Position numbers and translations under genes: made by a program. Shown piece by piece: positions 1 to 7,481 of a DNA stretch of 19,198 bases. Where the stretch lies: the NCBI GenBank assembly GCA_025450135.1, contig JANWHZ010000030.1, forward strand, positions 1 to 19,198, read 5' to 3'. The stretch is from Candidatus Saccharimonadales bacterium. GTDB taxonomy: Bacteria; Patescibacteriota; Saccharimonadia; Saccharimonadales; UBA4665. Position 1 is the first letter of the stretch, and each line of letters starts with the position of its first letter. The notes beneath the pieces were generated by a model. That model ran no database searches, had not been told where the DNA came from, and was given only the letters and a program-made list of their open reading frames with translations.

Positions 1-1185
1 AAGATCTGTGACACTGCAGTCTTAGCAAAGTTCCATTCGATATTGCGCATGGTCAAGCTGGACCCTGTCGTCGGTGAAGATTACGACCAGTTGCATCAAA
101 CACTTGACCATATTGAAGAGCAGCAGGGCATGTGTATGAATCGACTGTATTATTTGTCGATACCTCCACAAGTATATGAGCCGGTAATCGAAAACCTCGG
201 CGCACATGGGCTTAACACTGGCTGCCAGCACCATACGGCAGTATCACGTCTGCTCGTTGAGAAGCCATTTGGCTACGATTTAACGTCTGCGGCCGAATTG
301 ATTACGAGCACCGAGAAATATTTTACCGAAGACCAAGTATTCCGTATCGACCATTATCTGGCCAAAGAAACTGCACAAAACATCCTCGTCTTTCGCCAGC
401 ATAACCCGATATTTAACACAGTGTGGAATTCTCGCCACATTAGCGCGATTGACCTCATCTTTAGCGAGCAGATAGGCGTAGAGGGCCGGGCGACATTCTA
501 CGACAATGTTGGTGCGTTACGCGATGTCGTTCAGAACCATCTGTTGCAGCTACTTGCACTAACGACTATGGAACTGCCGGCCGGCAGCGATCCCGAGGCA
601 CTTCACGCAGCCAAGCAGGCACTGCTGGCTGATGTCCGTTCAGTAGACCCCAATCGTGATAAGGTAGTACGTGCGCAGTACCGTGGCTATCAAGAAGAAG
701 TAAATAATCCTGGGTCAACCACAGAAACGTATGTCAGTTTAAATACGTCCATCGTCAATGACCGCTGGCGTAATACCGCAGTGACGCTTACCGCAGGCAA
801 GGCACTTGACGTCAAACAAACGAACATCACGCTCGTATTCAGTGATCCTACACATCAGGGTGACGAAAACCGCTTAACATTCCGCATCAGTCCTAATGAA
901 GGCATTGATATCGGGCTGACCGTCAAGCAACCCGGCTTCGACGACCGGACCGAAATAACGCACATGGATTTCAGCTACCAGCAGGCTTTTGGTAGTAGTA
1001 CGCACCCCGATGCCTATGAGCGCGTGCTCGTTGATGCAGTAAGAGGCGACCATAGTCTATTTGCCACAGGCGACGAGGTGCTCGAATCGTGGCGGATAGT
1101 ACAGCCACTACTAAGCGCATGGAGCCAAGATAGCGAGGACATATTGTACTACGATCCCGGCTCAAGCGGGCCTCGCTTGTCATAA
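1..1185 (+). CDS. zwf: glucose-6-phosphate 1-dehydrogenase, 5' end cut off by the window
   Basis: Oxidises glucose 6-phosphate to 6-phosphogluconolactone with NAD(P)+, the entry step of the oxidative pentose phosphate pathway. The frame is open from base 1, so the start lies outside the window; by comparison with E. coli Zwf about 60 residues are missing, including the GxxGDL nucleotide-binding loop. Seen here (codons counted from base 1): EKPFG at 87-91, the substrate motif RIDHYLAKE at about 115-123, and QNHLLQ near 178-183 with the likely catalytic histidine. The C-terminal DAYERVLVDAVRG is also family-typical. One oddity is TAGKAL at about 264-269 where most homologues have RTGKxL. ATG or TTG codons near base 43 should not be taken as the real start. 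The gene ends 23 bases before the protease gene, which has its own promoter. An imperfect candidate for a terminator (inverted repeat 1163-1179) lacks a T run. Confidence 0.94.
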   Translation, partial: KICDTAVLAKFHSILRMVKLDPVVGEDYDQLHQTLDHIEEQQGMCMNRLYYLSIPPQVYEPVIENLGAHGLNTGCQHHTAVSRLLVEKPFGYDLTSAAELITSTEKYFTEDQVFRIDHYLAKETAQNILVFRQHNPIFNTVWNSRHISAIDLIFSEQIGVEGRATFYDNVGALRDVVQNHLLQLLALTTMELPAGSDPEALHAAKQALLADVRSVDPNRDKVVRAQYRGYQEEVNNPGSTTETYVSLNTSIVNDRWRNTAVTLTAGKALDVKQTNITLVFSDPTHQGDENRLTFRISPNEGIDIGLTVKQPGFDDRTEITHMDFSYQQAFGSSTHPDAYERVLVDAVRGDHSLFATGDEVLESWRIVQPLLSAWSQDSEDILYYDPGSSGPRLS

Positions 1186-1196
1186 GCGTAGTAACA

Positions 1197-1202
1197 TATA
1201 AT
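1197..1202 (+). promoter_or_regulatory. -10 box for the MarP-like protease gene
   Basis: A perfect TATAAT is followed by exactly six bases and then the ATG at 1209. Transcription would begin at or within a base or so of the start codon, giving a leaderless mRNA. No Shine-Dalgarno sequence precedes the ATG. No -35 box at standard spacing is evident. Confidence 0.65.
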
Positions 1203-1208
1203 TAATCT

Positions 1209-2378
1209 ATGACTCTGGTCGACGTATTGATCGTGCTGCTGGTGCTTGGTGCCATCTTCCGCGGCATCGAAGAGGGCTTCGTCCATCAGCTCTTCTCAAC
1301 AGCAGGTTTTTTCTTTGGGCTGCTCATTGGCGCTATGCTTGAACCCCACGTCGTGTCATTAGCACACACCCAACTAACGCGGCTTGTCGTGACCTTAGTC
1401 GTAACGCTTGGTTTTTCTTTTCTCTTCCTCTTTGTCGGTGAGCTGATCGGCATTTTGATCAAACATAAAGTAGTGCTACAGAACGCGCTCAATCGAGCCG
1501 ATGATAGTCTTGGCGCAGTACTGGCAACCATGGCCATGCTCGTGCTTATCTGGCTGGGTGCCTCGATAGCAAGTAGCTTGCCATACCCAGGCTTGCAGCA
1601 GGAAGTCCGTGGTTCGGCAATCATCGGCGTACTAAACCGCATCTTGCCGCCGGCTCCCAGTATCATCGCCGACATCGGTCATATCATCGCACCAAACGGA
1701 TTTCCGGACGTCTTTATTGGTGCCGAGCCTGCGCCGCAGCCAGTACCACTCCCCACGCCTGCAATTATTGCCGCCGCTGTTGCCAAAGACCGAGCCTCAG
1801 TAGTGAAAATAGAAGGCGATGGTTGTGGCGGCATCGTAGCTGGATCAGGCTTTCTAGTAGGTAGCAACTTGGTTGCCACAAATGCACACGTCGTAGCCGG
1901 GATCTCTAACCCGGTGGTCATAGATGCCAACGGCACGCACCGTGCAGTCACTATTTGGTTTGATCCAAACCTTGATTTTGCCGTCTTAAAAGTAGCTAAT
2001 CTCGCCGGCAAGCCATTGAGCTTTAACGTTGATACCATTAGCCGAGGCAGGGCTGCTGGCGTGCTCGGTTACCCAGGCGGCGGAGTGTTTCAAGCCAATC
2101 GAGCCGCTATCCTCGATGAATTCACCGCTAAGGGGCGCAATATCTACAACCGGGGCATTACATACCGCGACGTGTATGCCATTCAGGCAACTGTAGTGCC
2201 TGGCAACTCTGGAGGACCGCTTGTCGATACTGATGGAGATGTCATTGGCGTTGTTTTTGCCACTTCTACGACCTATGACAACGTCGGTTATGCACTCAGT
2301 ACTCAGAAGGTAGTGAGCGAGGTCGGCAACGCACGAAGCAGCAATCACGCAGTAAACACAGGTAGCTGTGCCGAATAA
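1209..2378 (+). CDS. marP: MarP-like membrane serine protease (CvpA-type membrane domain + trypsin-like domain)
   Basis: Predicted membrane-anchored protease with its catalytic domain outside the cytoplasm. Residues 1-125 hold about four membrane helices of the colicin V production (CvpA) type; a Pro-rich linker lies at 172-184; the chymotrypsin-fold domain spans about 190-380. The triad is readable: His227 in TNAHVVAG, Asp256 in NLDFAVLKV and Ser334 in GNSGGPL. Length (389 residues), architecture and residue spacing match Mycobacterium tuberculosis MarP (Rv3671c; from memory His235, Asp264, Ser343). Cys206 and Cys387 sit where MarP has its Cys214-Cys395 disulfide. MarP is needed for acid and oxidative stress resistance and cleaves a peptidoglycan hydrolase; the substrate here is unknown. 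The VKOR gene downstream could make the disulfide. The start is supported by the -10 box six bases upstream. Confidence 0.93.
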   Translation: MTLVDVLIVLLVLGAIFRGIEEGFVHQLFSTAGFFFGLLIGAMLEPHVVSLAHTQLTRLVVTLVVTLGFSFLFLFVGELIGILIKHKVVLQNALNRADDSLGAVLATMAMLVLIWLGASIASSLPYPGLQQEVRGSAIIGVLNRILPPAPSIIADIGHIIAPNGFPDVFIGAEPAPQPVPLPTPAIIAAAVAKDRASVVKIEGDGCGGIVAGSGFLVGSNLVATNAHVVAGISNPVVIDANGTHRAVTIWFDPNLDFAVLKVANLAGKPLSFNVDTISRGRAAGVLGYPGGGVFQANRAAILDEFTAKGRNIYNRGITYRDVYAIQATVVPGNSGGPLVDTDGDVIGVVFATSTTYDNVGYALSTQKVVSEVGNARSSNHAVNTGSCAE

Positions 2379-2395
2379 GCATACTTACAGCCAGA

Positions 2396-2404
2396 TGGTA
2401 TACT
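2396..2404 (+). promoter_or_regulatory. extended -10 promoter before the VKOR gene
   Basis: TGG followed by TATACT forms an extended -10 element in the short gap between the protease and VKOR genes. Initiation would fall near base 2411, leaving about six bases before ATG 2417. This makes the TTG at 2405, which abuts the -10 box, an unlikely start codon. Confidence 0.55.
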
Positions 2405-2416
2405 TTGAATAAGATT

Positions 2417-3043
2417 ATGCCTAAGACTAAACTGGCGCTCGAGTTTCCCACCTTGAATCGTGTGTTTCCCTATCTATTAATTGTCTGCAGCAGCATCGCC
2501 CTGATGTGCTCGTTCATACTCGCTCAAGATGAACTGGAGATCGCCAGGAACCCCGGCTTCAATCCTAGTTGTAACCTCAACCCAGTATTAAGTTGTGGCA
2601 GCGTGATTAGAACACATCAAGCTGCGCTCTTCGGATTTCCCAATCCGTGGATTGGACTTGTTGCTTTCGGTATCTTTCTGACAGTCGGTGTCGTTCTACT
2701 CGCTGGCGCACAACTAAAGCGCTGGTTCTGGCTAGTAATGGAGTTGGGACTTGGCCTTGCGATGGTGTTCGCGTACTGGTTGCTTGCACAAAGCGTATTT
2801 GTCATTGGGGCGCTTTGCCCATTTTGCTTAGTCGTCGACGTGGTGCTGACAATAACGTTCTGGTACACGACTCTGTACAGTATCACGAACGGCTACATTA
2901 TGCTGCCGGCTCAGTTGCACCATCTCGCTTCTTTCGCACGAAAGCATCACGCTGAAATACTTATTACTTGGTTTTTGCTGCTCATCGCGGGCATCCTGCA
3001 GCACTTCTGGTACTACTACGGACCGCTTATTCTCGGGCATTAA
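2417..3043 (+). CDS. vitamin K epoxide reductase (VKOR) family thiol oxidase
   Basis: Bacterial VKORs pass electrons from a DsbA-like partner to quinones and so drive disulfide formation outside the membrane. The protein has four to five hydrophobic helices and both redox cysteine pairs: Cys52 and Cys60 in the first external loop (SCNLNPVLSC) and the active-site CPFC at about 134-137, numbered from ATG 2417. A longer reading from TTG 2405 adds four residues but is contradicted by the -10 box. No thioredoxin domain is fused at the C-terminus, so the partner must be encoded elsewhere. It follows the MarP-like protease and precedes the metal transporter by six bases, which suggests shared transcription with the latter. 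Saccharibacteria and Actinobacteria commonly use VKOR in place of DsbB. Confidence 0.92.
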   Translation: MPKTKLALEFPTLNRVFPYLLIVCSSIALMCSFILAQDELEIARNPGFNPSCNLNPVLSCGSVIRTHQAALFGFPNPWIGLVAFGIFLTVGVVLLAGAQLKRWFWLVMELGLGLAMVFAYWLLAQSVFVIGALCPFCLVVDVVLTITFWYTTLYSITNGYIMLPAQLHHLASFARKHHAEILITWFLLLIAGILQHFWYYYGPLILGH

Positions 3044-3049
3044 ACCGTT

Positions 3050-4414
3050 ATGGCAAAAGACAATCGACCAATCTCACTAGGTGTTCCAGCTGAGCTAATT
3101 GAAAAAACGATTAGCGCTGCTGATGGGTTTGTCGAACGTATCGACAATGATCCAACTGTAAAGCGCACGAAGGCATATTGGCAGACACTAGGGCCAGGCC
3201 TGACCACCGGCGCCTCTGATGACGACCCGTCCGGTATCGGTACATACAGCCAAACTGGAGCGCAATATGGTTTCCAGTTACTCTGGCTTAGCGCATTCAC
3301 ATTCCCACTGATGGCTGTTGTGCAAGAAATGTGTGCCCGCATCGGGCTCGTAACTGGCAGGGGACTAGCGGGAGCAATTCGCGTTCATTATTCACGCCGC
3401 ATGATTTACCTAATTGCAGCCTTACTACTTGGTGCGAACACCTTCAACATAGGGGCCGACTTAGGTGCCATGGCCCAAGCGACACAGCTGCTCTGGCCAC
3501 AAGCGCCATACATCTTCCTTGTGCCGGCTTTTGGGATCGCAAGCGCGCTACTCCAGATCCTCACTCCCTATGCCCGATATGCAAAGTATTTAAAATGGCT
3601 TGCACTGGTATTATTTGCCTACATCGCTTCGGCAATTTTGGCCCACTTAGATTGGACCAAGGTGCTTCGTTACGCCATAATACCGAGCCTCACTTTCGAC
3701 AAGTCTCAGTTACTGCTGCTATGCGCCATCTTAGGTACTACCATCTCGCCGTATCTCTTCTTTTGGCAGACCTCACAGGAAGTTGAGGAGGCAATTTTAG
3801 AAGGCAAGACATCGATCGCCAAACGCGAAGGAACAACCAAAAAGGCTATCCACGCAATGCGAATCGATGTGTGGTCGGGGATGTTCCTATCTAATCTAAC
3901 TATGTTCTTTATTATCGCAGCGTGCGCTGCGGTTCTCTTTACGCATGGCGTCACCAATATCGCAACTTCAGCCCAAGCGGCCGAAGCCCTCCGGCCATTT
4001 GCTGGCAATGCAATTTATATATTGTTTGCGGTAGGCATTATAGGCACTGGTCTGCTCGCTATTCCGGTTCTCGCAGGATCAAGTTCATATGCAATTTCCG
4101 AGGCTGTAGGTTGGCGTGAGGGTTTGTATCGAGATTTCAAACATGCCAAAGCATTTTATATGGTTATCATCCTTGCCATGGCCATTGGCGTCGCATTCAA
4201 CTTTATCGGGCTTGATCCGATCAAGGCACTGATTTATGCGGCCGTCATTAACGGCGTCGCTGCACCATTTATACTAATTTTCATTGTCCTTTTAAGTAGC
4301 AATAAGCAGGTAATGGGCGAGTGGACAAATAAGCCGCTAACAACAATAGTCGGTTGGGGCATAACCGGCATTTTGGGTGTCGCAGGCGCCGCTGCAATCG
4401 TCTCCTTACTCTGA
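3050..4414 (+). CDS. NRAMP-family divalent metal transporter
   Basis: Integral membrane transporter of the SLC11/NRAMP family with about eleven helices in 454 residues, expected to import divalent metal ions with protons. The N-terminal 45 residues are a hydrophilic cytoplasmic extension. Helix 1 carries TGASDDDPSGIGTYSQ (Asp59-Pro60-Ser61-Gly62) where classical Mn/Fe transporters have DPGN. Helix 6 carries GTTISPY at 229-235 instead of the usual Met-Pro-His element. These changes lie in the metal site, so the ion selectivity may differ from MntH; Mg2+-type NRAMP-related transporters are one possibility that the sequence does not settle. The start ATG is six bases after the VKOR stop, with no promoter of its own visible, so it is probably cotranscribed with VKOR. 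Confidence 0.92.
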   Translation: MAKDNRPISLGVPAELIEKTISAADGFVERIDNDPTVKRTKAYWQTLGPGLTTGASDDDPSGIGTYSQTGAQYGFQLLWLSAFTFPLMAVVQEMCARIGLVTGRGLAGAIRVHYSRRMIYLIAALLLGANTFNIGADLGAMAQATQLLWPQAPYIFLVPAFGIASALLQILTPYARYAKYLKWLALVLFAYIASAILAHLDWTKVLRYAIIPSLTFDKSQLLLLCAILGTTISPYLFFWQTSQEVEEAILEGKTSIAKREGTTKKAIHAMRIDVWSGMFLSNLTMFFIIAACAAVLFTHGVTNIATSAQAAEALRPFAGNAIYILFAVGIIGTGLLAIPVLAGSSSYAISEAVGWREGLYRDFKHAKAFYMVIILAMAIGVAFNFIGLDPIKALIYAAVINGVAAPFILIFIVLLSSNKQVMGEWTNKPLTTIVGWGITGILGVAGAAAIVSLL

Positions 4415-4604
4415 GCAACTCGATTAATAGGCCAAGTTCCAGACATTAGCTCGTCAGTATGGAGTTGTACGTCACTTTCAAAAGTGTGCTCGATAAGAGG
4501 GCCCTGTGCAAGCACATTAAAATGTTGCTGTGCACATACTAATTGCTATCCTGGTTCTGCCACGCAATATACAACATACTAATTCTGTTAGGAATTCTAT
4601 CCGC
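4415..4604. other. convergent intergenic region without a recognised gene
   Basis: These 190 bases separate the 3' ends of the metal transporter and the ABC permease. I see no strong terminator. Weak structures are a 5-bp hairpin around 4473-4486 (CACTT/AAGTG) and a bulged one around 4511-4529. An 11-bp direct repeat ACATACTAATT occurs at 4534-4544 and 4574-4584, 40 bases apart. A short plus-strand frame starting at 4543 runs into the permease gene antisense and does not look like a gene. Confidence 0.6.
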
Positions 4605-5834
4605 CTACTCGTTTCTTAGAGCACTTATAGGATCTCTACGTGCTGCTTTCAGGGCAGGAATGGAGCCAAATATGACGCCAACCACCACCGATACTAAACA
4701 GGCGAGTACGTCCGCCCGCCAACTCAAGTTAGGAACAATGTCAGTAAAGAGACGTAAGCCGAGTTCGATCGTCGTGGCAACCACGACGCCGGCCAACGCT
4801 CCTGTTACGCTCAATACGGCAGCCTCAACAACAAATTGACGCAGAATCTGCCAGTTGGTAGCACCTAACGCTTTCCTGATGCCGATCTCGTGCATCCGTT
4901 CAGTCACCGATACAAGCATAACGTTCATGATGCCAACGCCACCTACCAGTAGTGAAATAGATGCAATAGCCACCGTCAGCAGCGTCATTAACTGAAGAAT
5001 ATTATTTGTCACTGTAATCGTCTGACCCTGCTTTAAGATAGTGAAATCATGCTGCCCGCCGTGCGCTGTAAGCAGTCGGCCATTCAGGCGATCGGCGACA
5101 GCAGCCGTCTGTGCTGGTGACACCGTTTTGGCCAAAATCTCGTAGACCCGAGCAGTGTTGTTAGCCAGTGTTTGCGCCTCGCTATTGGAAATAAATACAG
5201 CCTTGTTGAAGTCAGCATTGACTGCAAACGGCACTATCTGTGATAGGCTCAGGATGCCAGACACTATAAATTGCTGCCCCAGTATAGTAACCGTTTGGCC
5301 GAGCGGCACGTTTTGACTGAACAACGTCGAAGCTGCATTGGCACCTAGAATAACTTTGTTTACCGAAGCACCACTCGAATCGAAAAACATACCATAGGCC
5401 ACACTCTGGCCCATAACCGCGGGAAAATCGGGCGTCGTACCAATAACAGGAATGTCGTAGTGACGACCATCTTGTCCCGATATCACACCACCAGTAATCG
5501 TGCTAAGCGGTAGAACGGTAGTTACTCCCGATGTCTGGCTGATGGTACTGATGTCCGACTGGCTGAACGCGCCATTGACCGACTGGCCAAAAGTGCCTAG
5601 ACCACCAAAAATGCCACCCAAATTAATTTGTCCGGGTAGGATGGTTACGACATCCTTACCTAAACGCGCTGTCTGGGCGGTCACTTGGTCAGTTACGCCT
5701 TGGCTAATTCCAATGACCGTTATAACCGACGTAACGGCAATGACGATACCAAGCATAGTAAATAGACTGCGGCCTTTATTCCGTCGAAGCGTCCGGACCG
5801 CAGTGGTGAACTCAGCTTTCGTGAGCCGTCCCAT
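4605..5834 (-). CDS. MacB/FtsX-type ABC transporter permease
   Basis: Membrane subunit of a MacB-like mechanotransmission ABC system, 409 residues. One helix at about 20-46 is followed by a large external domain (about 50-285) and three C-terminal helices (about 288-318, 335-362, 370-395). Family hallmarks are the N-terminal NKGRSLFTMLGIVIAV, the coupling segment VTERMHEIGIRKALGAT and the end RDPISALRNE. It is coupled to the ATPase gene: that gene's TGA and this ATG overlap by one base (TGATG at 5836-5832). Such systems export peptides or lipoproteins or drive envelope proteins in trans; no periplasmic adaptor (MacA) gene is nearby, consistent with a single-membrane cell. The substrate is unknown. 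Confidence 0.95.
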   Translation of the reverse strand: MGRLTKAEFTTAVRTLRRNKGRSLFTMLGIVIAVTSVITVIGISQGVTDQVTAQTARLGKDVVTILPGQINLGGIFGGLGTFGQSVNGAFSQSDISTISQTSGVTTVLPLSTITGGVISGQDGRHYDIPVIGTTPDFPAVMGQSVAYGMFFDSSGASVNKVILGANAASTLFSQNVPLGQTVTILGQQFIVSGILSLSQIVPFAVNADFNKAVFISNSEAQTLANNTARVYEILAKTVSPAQTAAVADRLNGRLLTAHGGQHDFTILKQGQTITVTNNILQLMTLLTVAIASISLLVGGVGIMNVMLVSVTERMHEIGIRKALGATNWQILRQFVVEAAVLSVTGALAGVVVATTIELGLRLFTDIVPNLSWRADVLACLVSVVVGVIFGSIPALKAARRDPISALRNE

Positions 5835-6712
5835 CAGTGTAACCTTTCTTTTGTTTTGCGCCTGGTTGTAGCCCGGCGGCGAGATCGCTTGTTTTCGGAC
5901 ATAGGAATCCTCGGGCGGTCACCGAACGAGGGCAGTGCTGACATCAAAGCCGATACACCCGCAATATCATCCTCTTCAGTCCGATGCGGAATATACATGC
6001 TGCGACGGGCGCCTTCAGCGATGTCGCCAATTGCCGTTGGCTCGTCATGGACAATCGCTCCATCACGCATGTACACAACCCGATTAGAATAACGTGTCAG
6101 CTCTGGATTATGAGTCACAAACAGGACTGTATTACCTGTACGATGGACTTCGCTGAGCAGCTCCATCACGAGACGCGACCCCGCACTGTCCAAGTTACCA
6201 GTCGGCTCGTCTGCAATAATCAATTTTGGATCGGTGACAAGGGCGCGAGCGATTGCAGCACACTGGATTTGGCCGCCGCTGAGCTGCGAAGGATAGAAGT
6301 ATTCACGGCTTTTCATGCCAACACGTTCCAGCATATTACTGGCCGTCTGCAGCCGTTTCGTCAGTGACATACCTTTGTATAGCAATGGTAGTGCCACATT
6401 TTCCAGTACCGTCATGCGGGGGATCATATTAAAAGACTGAAAGATAAAACCGATCGTATCGCGCCGAATGCGTGCGGCCTGGGTCGGGCTCAAACGTGCC
6501 ACGTGTCTGCCGTTAAGTAGATACTCACCATGCGTAGGTCGATCGAGTAGACCAATGATGTGCATCAGCGTGCTTTTCCCGCAGCCACTTGGCCCCATGA
6601 TCGCTATGAACTCGCCTTGATTGATTTCAAGGCTAATTTCATCGAGTGCAAGTGTCGTGGCGTCGCCGAAGCCATACAGCTTACTAACATCTCGCAGTTC
6701 TATTAGCGCCAT
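5834..6712 (-). CDS. MacB/LolD-type ABC transporter ATP-binding protein
   Basis: ATPase subunit that powers the permease encoded immediately downstream. Walker A GPSGCGKST lies at 40-48, the Q-loop glutamine at 92, the signature LSGGQ at 144-148, Walker B LIIADEP at 164-170 with the typical TGNLDS after it, and the switch histidine at 201. Two features are unusual. The residue normally Arg after the signature (LSGGQQQR) is Cys151 here. A C-terminal extension of about 60 residues (230-292) ends in a strongly basic tail, RRRATTRRKTKER. The ATG at 6712 is seven bases after a TACACT -10 box on the minus strand, so the mRNA is probably leaderless. Confidence 0.96.
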   Translation of the reverse strand: MALIELRDVSKLYGFGDATTLALDEISLEINQGEFIAIMGPSGCGKSTLMHIIGLLDRPTHGEYLLNGRHVARLSPTQAARIRRDTIGFIFQSFNMIPRMTVLENVALPLLYKGMSLTKRLQTASNMLERVGMKSREYFYPSQLSGGQIQCAAIARALVTDPKLIIADEPTGNLDSAGSRLVMELLSEVHRTGNTVLFVTHNPELTRYSNRVVYMRDGAIVHDEPTAIGDIAEGARRSMYIPHRTEEDDIAGVSALMSALPSFGDRPRIPMSENKRSRRRATTRRKTKERLH

Positions 6713-6719
6713 TAACTTT

Positions 6720-6749
6720 AGTGTACCTACGGACTAGATGAGCAGGCAA
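6720..6749 (-). promoter_or_regulatory. promoter of the ABC exporter operon
   Basis: On the minus strand, TTGCCT (6749-6744) and TACACT (6725-6720) are separated by 18 bases and resemble -35 and -10 boxes. Seven bases follow before the ATG at 6712, so the predicted transcript starts at or next to the start codon. Confidence 0.55.
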
Positions 6750-6820
6750 GGAATTTGCGCGATTTTCACAACAATTGTACCGTCCGGGCAAGAAAAGGAG
6801 CATACATTCACCGAATCTTT

Positions 6821-6828
6821 TGTATAAT
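6821..6828 (+). promoter_or_regulatory. -10 box for tRNA-Ser
   Basis: TG directly followed by a perfect TATAAT (6823-6828). Transcription would start near 6835, about 20 bases before the mature tRNA 5' end. No convincing -35 box is seen. Confidence 0.6.
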
Positions 6829-6854
6829 AGCCCTGCAATCGATCTGCCCCATAA

Positions 6855-6944
6855 GGAGAGATGCAGGAGCGGTTTATCTGGCACGCCTGGAACGCGTGTA
6901 TAGCCGCAAGGCTATCAAGGGTTCGAATCCCTTTCTCTCCGCCA
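6855..6944 (+). tRNA. tRNA-Ser, anticodon GGA, CCA encoded
   Basis: A complete class II tRNA of 90 bases. The acceptor stem is GGAGAGA (6855-6861) with TCTCTCC (6934-6940), discriminator G6941 and encoded CCA at 6942-6944. The anticodon stem is CACGC/GCGTG (6882-6886 with 6894-6898) and its loop CTGGAAC gives anticodon GGA at 6889-6891, which reads the serine codons UCC and UCU. The long variable arm TATAGCC-GCAA-GGCTAT(C) at about 6899-6916 is diagnostic of serine or leucine tRNA. The T-arm is AAGGG-TTCGAAT-CCCTT at 6917-6933. Confidence 0.97.
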
Positions 6945-6980
6945 AATAAAATGCCCGTCTTCGCGCCGGGTGTTTTATTT
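6944..6980 (+). terminator. intrinsic terminator of the tRNA-Ser transcript
   Basis: AAATAAAA (6944-6951) pairs perfectly with TTTTATTT (6973-6980), and CCCG (6954-6957) pairs with CGGG (6967-6970), joined by two G-T wobbles around a nine-base loop. The A-rich left and T-rich right arms make it potentially active in both directions. The left arm begins on the last A of the tRNA CCA end. Confidence 0.85.
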
Positions 6981-7005
6981 GACGTAGCATTATCACACTT
7001 TGTAT

Positions 7006-7034
7006 TTGACGCACACACATTTCAATGTTAAGTT
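7006..7034 (+). promoter_or_regulatory. candidate promoter for the small acidic protein gene
   Basis: TTGACG (7006-7011) is separated by 17 bases from TAAGTT (7029-7034), which is preceded by TGT to give an extended -10. Initiation near 7041 leaves about 18 bases of leader containing a Shine-Dalgarno sequence. Confidence 0.45.
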
Positions 7035-7058
7035 TGGATTAAATATAAGGAGAGGGTT

Positions 7059-7430
7059 ATGGCGTTTGATAACATGCGTGGTAGCAACAGGGAAGTGGCA
7101 GGAGATGGCTTGTGGCCCGGCTACGATGACCTGACAGTGGCAGGGGTGAATGCGCTCAGTGCAGAAATTGACGATGTAGAGGCGCAGATCGCAGCCGCTG
7201 ACACGAGCCTTGACTATCATGAAGCAAGAACGCTTCAGACAACACTTACACCTGGTGCAGCCACCGCTGAGATGGCAGCAGACTCTGAGGAACGCTTTGC
7301 ACGTACGTTTGACACATTAGAAGAACTTGAAGAATACCTAGGGCATCTTCAGGTAATCTTAGCTGGCGTTCAAGATGGATCAGATATAGATGCGGCCCGC
7401 TGGTTCACTGGGTTGACTTCAGAGAATTAA
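7059..7430 (+). CDS. small acidic protein of unknown function, predicted cytoplasmic
   Basis: I do not recognise this 123-residue protein. It is acidic, contains no cysteine, has no signal peptide or membrane helix, and is probably mostly helical (ALSAEIDDVEAQIAAADTS and EELEEYLGHLQVILAGV look like amphipathic helices that could form a small coiled coil or bundle). The start is well supported: AGGAG at 7048-7052 lies six bases before the ATG, one of the clearest Shine-Dalgarno sites in the window, in contrast to the leaderless neighbours. It stands alone between the tRNA terminator and the next gene, which has its own -10 box. Confidence 0.72.
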   Translation: MAFDNMRGSNREVAGDGLWPGYDDLTVAGVNALSAEIDDVEAQIAAADTSLDYHEARTLQTTLTPGAATAEMAADSEERFARTFDTLEELEEYLGHLQVILAGVQDGSDIDAARWFTGLTSEN

Positions 7431-7469
7431 TACACCTCCTATACCATTTTTCAATTTTAAGTTGGTCGA

Positions 7470-7475
7470 TATACT
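7470..7475 (+). promoter_or_regulatory. -10 box for the small exported cysteine protein
   Basis: TATACT is followed by six bases (TAGAAT) and then the ATG at 7482. This is the same leaderless geometry as at 1197 and 12000. A T-rich stretch lies where the -35 box would be. Confidence 0.6.
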
Positions 7476-7481
7476 TAGAAT

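Noticed and set aside
1163..1179. Perfect inverted repeat CAAGCG/CGCTTG at the end of zwf, considered as a terminator
   Set aside because: The stem is only six base pairs, lies within the coding sequence and has no T run after it.
4543..4839. 98-codon plus-strand frame between the metal transporter and the permease
   Set aside because: Most of it is antisense to the 3' end of the permease gene, it lacks a ribosome binding site or -10 box, and the protein does not look like a folded domain.
6734..7018. 94-codon minus-strand frame containing GGEKGIRTLDS
   Set aside because: It is the antisense of tRNA-Ser and its terminator; this peptide is a well-known artefact of translating tRNA genes.
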